From positions 1-6,009 of the forward strand of contig JAISLO010000099.1 in assembly GCA_031290815.1 (NCBI GenBank): a stretch of 6,009 nt of DNA, written 5' to 3'. Below are positions 1 to 5,510 of this stretch, piece by piece. The notes beneath the pieces are model-generated. The model saw nothing but the letters and a program-made list of their open reading frames with translations. It searched no databases and was not told the origin of the DNA. Numbering within the stretch: position 1 is the stretch's first letter; each line of letters starts with the position of its first letter. Source of the DNA: Synergistaceae bacterium. Its GTDB lineage: Bacteria; Synergistota; Synergistia; Synergistales; Synergistaceae. Made by a program: the position numbers and the translations under genes.

Positions 1-597
1 GTTTACCTTGAAACCCTCCGGCTTTTGGAAGTAATACGCCTTCATCATATCGTAGAACGATCTTAGCTCGCTCTCGTCCGCTGACACCGGAGATGTTACC
101 TGTTCGAAGAGTTTTTGGCGCGCAAACTGCGTACGAATCGTCTCCTTCAATTTCGCCTCGGTCAATCCCTCGCGCTCCATCTCCTGGAAATACAGCTCCT
201 TCGTGGGGAAGGATGATTCTATCTCCTTTATTGCGTTGTCAATCTCGTCATCAGTGACAGTTATGTTTCTGGCCTTGACCTCCTTGTCCATCTCGGAAGC
301 TATGGCAATCTGATCCAAAACGGCGGTGCGCAGCGATGGATAGTCATCCTCTGAGATCGTCTCTCCCTGCGGACCGAGATTTCTGATCATCTGGAACATC
401 TCCGTTTCCAGCCTGGAGCGTTTTATGCGTTCACCGCCAACCGTGGCGACGTCATAATCGGCTATGCCTTCACCACCACCCGCTCCGGCATTTCCCCCGC
501 CGCTGTACATGCCATATCCGGCAAAGCAAGAGACGACGAATAAAACAACGATAATCATCATTATCGATTTGACATTCTTTCGCAAATAGCGCATCAT
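1..597 (-). CDS. SurA/PpiD-like periplasmic foldase, N-terminal part (cut by left edge)
   Basis: This is the first 199 codons of a gene that runs off the left edge with no stop. Seen: a basic start (residues 3-10), a hydrophobic stretch at about 12-30, a Gly/Ala-rich linker at about 33-48, then a mostly helical, charged region from about 50 to the edge. The short VATVGGERI stretch followed by a long helical region is typical of the SurA N-terminal chaperone domain (SurA_N family), which binds unfolded envelope proteins and is usually followed by a parvulin peptidyl-prolyl isomerase domain. Any such domain would lie outside the window. The hydrophobic stretch could be a PpiD-like inner-membrane anchor; it also contains VVSC at residues 21-24, which fits a lipobox, so a lipoprotein is possible. 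Start: two adjacent ATG codons (597 and 594), with AAGG just upstream and a GGGGG run about 10 bases away; 597 is chosen but 594 is equally good. The specific name surA, prsA or ppiD is not decided. Confidence 0.8.
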   Translation of the reverse strand, partial: MMRYLRKNVKSIMMIIVVLFVVSCFAGYGMYSGGGNAGAGGGEGIADYDVATVGGERIKRSRLETEMFQMIRNLGPQGETISEDDYPSLRTAVLDQIAIASEMDKEVKARNITVTDDEIDNAIKEIESSFPTKELYFQEMEREGLTEAKLKETIRTQFARQKLFEQVTSPVSADESELRSFYDMMKAYYFQKPEGFKVN

Positions 598-621
598 GAC
601 CTTAAAGTCCCCCTTTATGAT

Positions 622-637
622 CTATCAAGAATGATAG
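622..637 (-). promoter_or_regulatory. Small inverted repeat in the 5' leader of the foldase gene
   Basis: CTATCA and TGATAG form a perfect 6-base inverted repeat with a 4-base loop. It lies just after the predicted transcription start and before the ribosome binding region. It could be a 5'-end RNA stem that protects the message, or a small operator. The stem is AT-rich and weak, so chance cannot be excluded. Confidence 0.35.
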
Positions 638-647
638 CAACCTTGTA

Positions 648-676
648 ATGATACTATGTCGGCGCGGCTCTGTCAA
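648..676 (-). promoter_or_regulatory. Sigma-70 promoter of the SurA/PpiD-like gene
   Basis: On the minus strand TTGACA (676-671) is followed after exactly 17 bases by TATCAT (653-648), a perfect -35 box and a 5/6 match to the -10 box. Directly upstream of the -35 is a run of T broken by one A (plus-strand A-tract 675-690), which resembles an UP element contacted by the RNA polymerase alpha subunits. Transcription would start near 641 and leave a leader of about 44 bases. This implies the foldase gene is transcribed on its own and does not depend on the NlpC/P60 gene upstream. Confidence 0.75.
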
Positions 677-780
677 AAAAATAAAAAAAACTGTGTCGCC
701 GGCCTATGATAATGTCACCCCGTAACGGGACAGAGAATGACAGTTTCAGTCATTTCAGCAATTTCGGCGTCAAACCGCGC

Positions 781-2157
781 TTATCTGTATGATGCGGCGC
801 ATTCTGCCGGGAATGTCATTGCGTCGACTCGGTCTATTATGAGGCTCGACTTCGGCCTGTTTTTTATCTCCGAGCCGATCTCAAGGCTGCTTGCGACGGC
901 CTTTCCTATGACTGCGCGTCCGGTGAGGCTGCCTTCATAGTTGACCCTGATGCCCCATGTGTTGTGAAAAACCACAGGCTCCGAGTCGTAAATGCCAATG
1001 TACAGCATTATATGTCCTGGCATGTGGATGAGCGTGGCGTAGGGAACGGCTCTCTCGGCTATCGCGCCGAGGCGTTCATTTGCCTTTGTTCCGCCGAGTT
1101 TGACGCGCTCTCCGGCCTTGGCTTGGTCCCCTGAATTTCGCGGCAGCCAAACCCCGAAGACGGAAAAATAATCCCTCGTCATAGCCGAACAGTCCCTGAG
1201 GCCATTCGAGCCGCCCCATCCGTACCGCTCTCCCATGAGCTGATCTATTACTTCTGCGGCGTTTTGGGGGGTAAACGGAACGGGAAACGGGGCCGACGTT
1301 CCCCCTTCCAGCTTGACACGCTTCGCCATGACTCTGCCGTCCGTCCCCTTCTCTGGCAATAAGATCCCGCCGTTGTCGTGCGGCAGTATCGTTCCGAGCT
1401 TGATTGTAGAGAGGGGCTTTCCTTGAGAATCTTTGATAACGATATTATCCCTCACCACTACGACGTGAGGCGTAAGCTCCCACCGCTCCATAAAATCGCG
1501 GTCGACCAGGGCGATTTTGTTCGAGCGCACCCAACCGACGACGGTTCCCGTCGCTATGAAACACCATGATGAATCCGCCGACGTTCCGAAGACGGCTGCG
1601 GGTTCCCCGGGTTTTATGGTGGAGTTCTGCATCGAGTCCAGCTTGAGAAGCCCTCTGTCCCCCCTTGCCGATGCCTTGGAGGAAAAGAGGTGCGTCGATG
1701 TTGGCAGTATTCGAATGTCTGCGTCTGCCAACGCAACGCCCGGCCGCGGCATCGCCTTGGTGTCGATCTTTCCGTTTGCGAGTATTTTTTTCATCGACGC
1801 CTTGGGATATGGCTTCGCGTCCTCCGTGTAGTAGCTTTTTTTCGCGACAGCTTCATGGAAGTCGATTATCTTGTCCATCGAAAGCGCGAGGTACGACAGG
1901 TCCTCGTTGTGCCACGGGGCAAAGTGGCTCTCCAGATACTCACCGGCATAGGTCATCTGATCGTCGTGATTTACGATAGCGGCATCCGGATCTTCAGGCA
2001 GATAGGATGACGCGCTCTGTGGAAAACGATCGAGATCCGCAATGGACTGCGCTCCATGAACCTGAGACGCCATGAGACAAAGAAGAACGATCGGCCATAC
2101 GGCAGAGCGGGAAAAATTTTTAAGGTTATGAAGACATTCCATGATTTGCTCTATCAA
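781..2157 (-). CDS. Secreted NlpC/P60 (C40) endopeptidase with SH3 domains
   Basis: This is a cell-wall hydrolase expected to cut the gamma-D-glutamyl to diamino-acid bond of peptidoglycan stem peptides. The 458 residues hold a signal peptide (hydrophobic core about 19-31, likely cleavage after VHG at 35), an N-terminal helical region of about 40-125 like the NlpC/P60 stabilising domain, two SH3-type stretches (about 140-218 and 222-285), and a catalytic domain from about 295 to 425. The catalytic Cys is C323 in the RDCSAMTRD motif, followed by WLPRNSGDQ; H382 in MPGHIMLY is the catalytic His and H398 in VFHNTWG the likely third residue. This order matches the tri-domain NlpC/P60 family known from Desulfovibrio. 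Start: TTG at 2157, because GAGGTG sits 6 bases upstream; an in-frame ATG at 2142 has no good ribosome binding site. It lies 110 bases after the radical SAM gene on the same strand, so read-through from that operon is possible. A link to the operon's function is not shown. Confidence 0.9.
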   Translation of the reverse strand: MIEQIMECLHNLKNFSRSAVWPIVLLCLMASQVHGAQSIADLDRFPQSASSYLPEDPDAAIVNHDDQMTYAGEYLESHFAPWHNEDLSYLALSMDKIIDFHEAVAKKSYYTEDAKPYPKASMKKILANGKIDTKAMPRPGVALADADIRILPTSTHLFSSKASARGDRGLLKLDSMQNSTIKPGEPAAVFGTSADSSWCFIATGTVVGWVRSNKIALVDRDFMERWELTPHVVVVRDNIVIKDSQGKPLSTIKLGTILPHDNGGILLPEKGTDGRVMAKRVKLEGGTSAPFPVPFTPQNAAEVIDQLMGERYGWGGSNGLRDCSAMTRDYFSVFGVWLPRNSGDQAKAGERVKLGGTKANERLGAIAERAVPYATLIHMPGHIMLYIGIYDSEPVVFHNTWGIRVNYEGSLTGRAVIGKAVASSLEIGSEIKNRPKSSLIIDRVDAMTFPAECAASYR

Positions 2158-2163
2158 GTTTCA

Positions 2164-2169
2164 CACCTC
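2164..2169 (-). promoter_or_regulatory. Ribosome binding site supporting the TTG start of the NlpC/P60 gene
   Basis: GAGGTG on the minus strand lies 6 bases before TTG at 2157. The next in-frame ATG (2142) has only a weak AGAG upstream, so this site decides the start. Confidence 0.7.
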
Positions 2170-2183
2170 AACTCGAAATCATT

Positions 2184-2191
2184 ATTTTATA
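2184..2191 (-). promoter_or_regulatory. Possible -10 element before the NlpC/P60 gene
   Basis: The minus strand reads TATAAAAT about 27-34 bases before the TTG start, the only AT-rich -10-like sequence in the 110-base gap. No convincing -35 lies 16-18 bases upstream, so this is a weak call. If real, the hydrolase gene has its own promoter in addition to possible read-through from the upstream operon. Confidence 0.3.
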
Positions 2192-2218
2192 CAGCTTCAC
2201 GTTCACGGGACACATTTA

Positions 2219-2261
2219 TGCCCCATTGGACGCAACTTGGCGTCAGCGCTATACTCGGGCA
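2219..2261 (-). other. Nested inverted repeat after the radical SAM gene
   Basis: GACGC (2229-2233) and GCGTC (2240-2244) form a 5-base stem with a 6-base loop. They are enclosed by a second pair, TGCCC (2219-2223) and GGGCA (2257-2261). The structure begins 7 bases after the radical SAM stop codon. No T-run follows it on the minus strand, so it is not a classical intrinsic terminator; it may be a message-stabilising stem, an attenuating structure, or chance. Confidence 0.3.
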
Positions 2262-2267
2262 CAGCCT

Positions 2268-3134
2268 TCACCGAACGTTGCCGAGGTGGACGCGAGAGAG
2301 TTTTGTAATCGCATACGAACAAAATTTCTCCATCACGCGCACATCGGTTGGAGGGGCGCTATATCTGAACGCCGGAAAATATCTGGAGATATGAAGCGGA
2401 ATGCGTCGGTCCATCCCGGCGATCCAGTCAACCATGCGGACAAAGTCTTCAATGGAGTCGCTTATGCCTGGAACCACCAGGTTCGTCAGCTCGATATGCA
2501 CCCCTCCGCGCAGCAGCGATTCGACATTGGACATCACAGTGTCCAGGCAGCCGCCGATTCTCCTGTATGTCTCCGCGTTGAACGTCTTGACGTCGACGTT
2601 GGCGGCGCTTATTACTCTGGAGAAATCGGCGCATAACGAGGACGAGAAGATGCCGTTAGTGACAATCACCGAAGCTATCCCCGAATCGCTCAGCACAGGG
2701 GCGGCCGCCGTTATGTATTCCCCTTGAAGCGTCGGTTCGTTGTAGGTATAGGCAACCGACGAGAGACCGTTATCCTTCGTGATGGCCGCCAATGACTCGG
2801 GACCGATCTCCCTCAGCTCACTGGGCGCCGGACGTCTGATTGGGTGCGAAATCGAATGATTCTGACAGAAAGGGCATGTCATATTGCAGCCTGCGCTGCC
2901 CAGAGACATGATCCTTGAGCCAGGGTGCCAGTGATAAAGCGGTTTTTTCTCTATCGGGTCTATGGCCGTCGATATAAATCTGCCGAGATAAGGGGAGGAG
3001 AAACCATCCGACGAGGAAAAGAATCTTACGCCGCACATCCCGTTCCCGCCATCGGAAATGAGACAACCGTGAAAGCACATCTCACAGCGCGCACGCCCGC
3101 TGTCTTCCAGCTTCCACCAGCGCGGTTCCATCAT
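2268..3134 (-). CDS. amrS: AmmeMemoRadiSam system radical SAM enzyme (PflA-like)
   Basis: This is a radical S-adenosylmethionine enzyme that uses a 4Fe-4S cluster to cleave SAM; the substrate of the family is unknown. With the ATG at 3134 it has 288 residues. C83, C87 and C90 form the CxxxCxxC cluster motif (GCNMTCPFCQN), preceded by IDPIEKKPLYHWHPGS, a signature of this family. Four more Cys near the N-terminus (17, 20, 24, 34; RCEMCFHGC then GMCGVR) are also typical and could bind metal. YTYNEPT (about 130), the DVKTFN region and HISRYFPAFRYS near the C-terminus fit the TIM-barrel core. The protein stops right after HLGNVR, whereas many relatives I know of carry a further Cys-rich tail. An in-frame GTG at 3146 is an alternative start; MMEPRWW matches where homologues begin. 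Neither start has a strong ribosome binding site. It is the third gene of the operon, about 27 bases after AMMECR1. The symbol follows occasional use and is not firmly established. Confidence 0.9.
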   Translation of the reverse strand: MMEPRWWKLEDSGRARCEMCFHGCLISDGGNGMCGVRFFSSSDGFSSPYLGRFISTAIDPIEKKPLYHWHPGSRIMSLGSAGCNMTCPFCQNHSISHPIRRPAPSELREIGPESLAAITKDNGLSSVAYTYNEPTLQGEYITAAAPVLSDSGIASVIVTNGIFSSSLCADFSRVISAANVDVKTFNAETYRRIGGCLDTVMSNVESLLRGGVHIELTNLVVPGISDSIEDFVRMVDWIAGMDRRIPLHISRYFPAFRYSAPPTDVRVMEKFCSYAITKLSRVHLGNVR

Positions 3135-3161
3135 GGCAGAAACCACATCCCGGCCGCCGCC

Positions 3162-3707
3162 TTATTTATACCTGTTCACCGAGAAACGGTCGATCGAGAT
3201 ACCGTCCAGGCCAAAGATGCCTGCCTTCCTCGATGCGATCTCAATCTGCATTTGTACGGTATCCACCCCGTCAAGGTCGGGAAGAAGGACGCCCCTCCTC
3301 ATTCCCTTTGAAACTATGATTCCCCACTTGAGCGGGTCGAGATCGCCGACGCCAGAGACCCTCTCAGGTTTGCTCAGGACATCCACTGAGAGCACAACGC
3401 CGGACAACTCCGCCAGAGTCATCGGGGGAAACCTGGGATCCCTTGTCGAGGCGGATATCGCGTTGGCCATGATCTCCAAATCAATGGAGGGATGCTGGGG
3501 CTCGATTGTCCCTATGCATCCTCTGAGATCACCTGCCAGAGTCTTTATCGACACGAAACACGCCCTCCTGAGCTCCCAGAGGGATGCGTCCGGGTCGATG
3601 TCCCTCCCGGCTCTCAAGGGAGGTTCGCCTGACAGGTGACGCCGAACCGTCTCTGTCGCCAGAACGACATATGGATGGGAAACATTCGTCTCTTTTTTTT
3701 CATTCAT
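3162..3707 (-). CDS. amrA: AMMECR1-domain protein (AmmeMemoRadiSam system protein A)
   Basis: This is a cytosolic protein of the AMMECR1 family, named after a human gene; its biochemical role is not settled. It has 181 residues from the ATG, a full-length single domain. The hallmark LRGCIG is at 61-66 (Cys64 conserved), followed by GTIEP, then DPRFPPMTLAEL (about 90-101) and SVDVLSKPE, all conserved blocks of the family. The RRGVLLPDL segment and a VQMQIEIASRKAGI helix close the fold. The upstream LigB/Memo-like gene ends in TGATG, so its stop shares one base with this ATG; a GTG at 3710 is an in-frame alternative that overlaps by four bases. AAGGAG (3716-3721) lies inside the upstream gene, 8 bases before the ATG, so the two genes are translationally coupled. 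In many Firmicutes the same two domains are fused in one protein; here they are separate. An A8 run lies at codons 4-6. The symbol is tentative. Confidence 0.93.
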   Translation of the reverse strand: MNEKKETNVSHPYVVLATETVRRHLSGEPPLRAGRDIDPDASLWELRRACFVSIKTLAGDLRGCIGTIEPQHPSIDLEIMANAISASTRDPRFPPMTLAELSGVVLSVDVLSKPERVSGVGDLDPLKWGIIVSKGMRRGVLLPDLDGVDTVQMQIEIASRKAGIFGLDGISIDRFSVNRYK

Positions 3708-4513
3708 CACGCTCGCTCCTTAGTCCACAAAGCATTGCAGTAACCGACTCCAAACGGTCCCTCATACGAGAGAACGTCCATCTTGCCACCTGCGCTCGAA
3801 ACCAACCCCAGCATCGAGAGCACCGAGCGCATTCCGCACTCGCCCGCATCCGAAACTACACTTTCCGAAAGGCTGAGAATCGCCCCTGCGTCACACTTCC
3901 TGACGGACTCGACCACGGCTGCGTCGAATCTTTTGCCGTTGGGGCTGAAACCGGCGGGCGCCCCGGGCTTCAAACGGTGCGACAGATCACCGCTTGCCAG
4001 GAATCCCCATGAGCGGCCGTCGTCAAATGAGGCAAGCGCCTCTCCAAGCTTGTACGCTTCGGCCGCATCCAAGCCTATGGGGCTCGTCAGCAACACCGGA
4101 GGCAGACTGGCGTATGCCTTCCTCAGAAAATAAAGCGGAACCATAGACCCCTGGTCGCGGGTCAGATCTTTGGACTCGTATAAGGAGACGCGCACTCCGG
4201 CGGAGGACAGAAGCCCCGACAGGGGATCGACCGAGTCCAGAGGCGTCCGTACATCCAAGACGACGTGCGGCGCTCCGAATGGCGCAAAGCTGCCCCTGGC
4301 GGATTCAGTTTTGTTGATGGCAAGACAACCCGAAACGTATGGCTGGTGAGGGGAGAGGAGCAAAATGCAATCGGGATGGCCCATTCTTCCCAGCCTCTTT
4401 GTAAGTTCGTCGATGCCCGCGATGGTCTCCGAGGCATCCATCTCCCGCCCTCCGCCAACCTCCGGAACGATTATCGGAGGGTGCGGAGTCAACGCTGCCC
4501 AACTCCACGACAT
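3707..4513 (-). CDS. amrB: LigB/Memo-type protein (AmmeMemoRadiSam system protein B slot)
   Basis: This protein has the fold shared by class III extradiol dioxygenases (LigB) and Memo. It begins WAALTPHPPIIVPEVGGG, close to the LigB-type domain found fused to AMMECR1 in Firmicutes, rather than to classical Memo. With the ATG at 4513 it has 268 residues. Candidate metal-site residues are H11 (TPHPP), H56 (LLSPHQP), H179 (ASGDLSH) and E225/C226 (GECGMRS). The block RDQGSMVPLYFL (119-130) has Gln121 where relatives, as I recall them, have His in a DHG motif. Whether it is an oxygenase, a metal-binding redox protein like human MEMO1, or something else cannot be told. An in-frame ATG at 4591 would add 26 residues, but that extension is basic, unlike the family, has no ribosome binding site, and would start about 5 bases after a transcript made from the -10 at 4603-4608. 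The ATG at 4513 is therefore preferred, although AAGGA sits only one base from it. First gene of the operon. Confidence 0.85.
   Translation of the reverse strand: MSWSWAALTPHPPIIVPEVGGGREMDASETIAGIDELTKRLGRMGHPDCILLLSPHQPYVSGCLAINKTESARGSFAPFGAPHVVLDVRTPLDSVDPLSGLLSSAGVRVSLYESKDLTRDQGSMVPLYFLRKAYASLPPVLLTSPIGLDAAEAYKLGEALASFDDGRSWGFLASGDLSHRLKPGAPAGFSPNGKRFDAAVVESVRKCDAGAILSLSESVVSDAGECGMRSVLSMLGLVSSAGGKMDVLSYEGPFGVGYCNALWTKERA
3716..3721 (-). promoter_or_regulatory. Ribosome binding site of the AMMECR1 gene, inside the upstream gene
   Basis: AAGGAG on the minus strand lies 8 bases before ATG 3707 and 5 bases before GTG 3710. It is part of the last codons of the LigB/Memo-like gene, a typical arrangement for coupled translation. 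Confidence 0.75.
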
Positions 4514-4602
4514 ATCCTTCTCATCTCCATCCTTCGTTATTTTTGTTCTCGCCCTGGACAAACGTGACGAGTGACAGTTACGCCTGTACATCGCCCGAGA
4601 TG

Positions 4603-4608
4603 ATTATA
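4603..4608 (-). promoter_or_regulatory. Probable -10 box of the AmmeMemoRadiSam operon
   Basis: A perfect TATAAT lies on the minus strand in the divergent intergenic region. The hexamer 17 bases upstream (GCGCTC) does not resemble a -35, so activity may need an activator or another sigma contact. Transcription would start near 4596, giving a leader of about 83 bases before ATG 4513. This position argues against translation from ATG 4591. Confidence 0.5.
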
Positions 4609-4648
4609 ACGCAACCGGCGACGCTGAGCGCACTTATTGCTTCCACTG

Positions 4649-4679
4649 TTGTCATAAAATGGACGCGATATGTTAAAGT
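4649..4679 (+). promoter_or_regulatory. Possible promoter of the MBL-fold hydrolase gene
   Basis: TTGTCA (4649-4654, 5/6 match to the -35) is followed after 19 bases by TAAAGT (4674-4679, 4/6 match to the -10). The spacing is longer than ideal and the -10 is weak. It is the best pair on the plus strand between the divergent genes. It lies back to back with the operon's -10 box, so one regulator could act on both. Confidence 0.35.
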
Positions 4680-4692
4680 ATGCGGGTGATCG

Positions 4693-4703
4693 GGAGGGGA
4701 AGG
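4693..4703 (+). promoter_or_regulatory. Ribosome binding site deciding the TTG start of the MBL-fold gene
   Basis: GGAGGGGAAGG lies 7 bases before TTG 4711, a strong purine-rich site. The nearby ATG at 4721 is in another frame and reaches a stop within a few codons, so TTG is the supported start. Confidence 0.75.
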
Positions 4704-4710
4704 CGATATA

Positions 4711-5415
4711 TTGGAACACAATGAAAAAAACGCTGAAATTTTAGTTCTGACCGTAAACAGCGCCCGCAACCGGTATAATACAATCCATCCGGTTATAATC
4801 GCCGACGGCCGGGAGCGCGTGCTGATCGACTGCGGGTATCCTGGACAACTGGCCGACATTGAATCGGCGGCAGAGTCGTCCGGTGTCCCGCTCAGTGAGC
4901 TGACGGCTGTGATCATAACGCATCACGACCACGATCACTGCGGATCGCTCCGCGATATCCGCGAAAAGTACCCGAACATCCAGGTAATGGCGTCGGAGCT
5001 GGACGCCCCGCATATAGACGGAACAAAACGCTCTCTCAGGCTGGAATATGGTGAAGCAATCGGCATCGAGCCGGAGATACTCAGCAAAATAGCGTCCGCC
5101 GTCAAGCCGGCGCCGGTAGACATCCTGCTCCGAGACGGAGATGTATTGCCATTGTGCGGAGGGACCGAGATAATAGCGACTCCTGGACACATGCCGGGGC
5201 ACATATCGGTATACGCAAGGCGGCACAGGACACTCATAACCGGCGACGCCCTCATCGCGACGGGCGACAGGCTGAGGATCGCAAATCCGCAGTACGCGAT
5301 CGACGCGGCTTTGGCGAGAGCATCGGTCGAGAAGCTGGCGAAGTATGACATAGACACGTTCATCTGCTATCACGGCGGCGTCGTGAGGACTCGTCTGCCG
5401 CAATCGGGAGGATAG
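4711..5415 (+). CDS. MBL-fold metallo-hydrolase
   Basis: This is a soluble 234-residue hydrolase of the metallo-beta-lactamase fold, the superfamily that includes glyoxalase II, lactonases and many uncharacterised esterases; the substrate is unknown. Seen: LIDCGYPG (38-45), the metal motif ITHHDHDHCGS (69-79), IIATPGHMPGHISVY (154-168), TLITGDALI (174-182) and CYHGG (219-223). Likely ligands are H71, D73, D75, H76, H160, D179 and H221. The first motif reads HxDxDH, with Asp73 where the textbook HxHxDH has its second His; this variant is known in the superfamily and need not mean loss of activity. There is no signal peptide, so the enzyme should be cytosolic. The TTG start is chosen for the strong ribosome binding site upstream. 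It is divergent from the AmmeMemoRadiSam operon and convergent with tatC. Any functional tie to the divergent operon is only suggested by position. Confidence 0.9.
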   Translation: MEHNEKNAEILVLTVNSARNRYNTIHPVIIADGRERVLIDCGYPGQLADIESAAESSGVPLSELTAVIITHHDHDHCGSLRDIREKYPNIQVMASELDAPHIDGTKRSLRLEYGEAIGIEPEILSKIASAVKPAPVDILLRDGDVLPLCGGTEIIATPGHMPGHISVYARRHRTLITGDALIATGDRLRIANPQYAIDAALARASVEKLAKYDIDTFICYHGGVVRTRLPQSGG

Positions 5416-5446
5416 GGCGCGCGCTGTAATCGAAACGGTCTCAAAA

Positions 5447-5510
5447 CGCGGTTCGATCCGCCGGCTTTTGCATGGATGGTTTTGGTGCGTATCCTCCGGC
5501 GTAAACCGCG
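5447..5510. terminator. Two-tier inverted repeat between convergent genes, likely terminator
   Basis: CGCGGTT (5447-5453) pairs with AACCGCG (5504-5510), and inside them CGCCGG (5459-5464) pairs with CCGGCG (5496-5501), leaving a 31-base loop. On the minus strand the stem begins immediately after the tatC stop codon and is followed directly by TTTT. On the plus strand a T6 run (5520-5525) follows the stem after about 10 bases. The position between convergent genes fits a bidirectional terminator, best for tatC. The large loop and short T-run make it atypical. Confidence 0.55.

Noticed and set aside
675..732. Possible terminator of the NlpC/P60 gene (CCCG/CGGG hairpin at 719-729 and T-run at 690-675 on the minus strand)
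   Set aside because: The hairpin has only four base pairs and lies about 30 bases from the T-run, which is better explained as an UP-like element just upstream of the -35 box of the next gene.
1378..2010. Several plus-strand open frames of 60-106 codons opposite the NlpC/P60 gene
   Set aside because: They overlap each other in different frames, show no family motif, and lie fully antisense to a gene with a conserved catalytic Cys and His.
2056..2727. Plus-strand open frames of 108-136 codons opposite the radical SAM gene and its downstream gap
   Set aside because: They are antisense to the conserved radical SAM core and have no recognisable domain or ribosome binding site of note.
3707..4513. 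Annotation as an aromatic ring-cleaving extradiol dioxygenase
   Set aside because: The fold is shared, but the operon partners are AMMECR1 and the radical SAM enzyme, there are no aromatic catabolism genes nearby, and the DHG block is changed.
4514..4591. A 26-residue N-terminal extension of the LigB/Memo-like protein from ATG 4591
   Set aside because: There is no ribosome binding site before this ATG, the extension is basic and unlike the family, and the predicted transcript would start only about 5 bases before it.
4721..4744. ATG at 4721 as start of the MBL-fold gene or of a leader peptide
   Set aside because: It is out of frame with the hydrolase and stops after a few codons; TTG 4711 has the better-spaced ribosome binding site.
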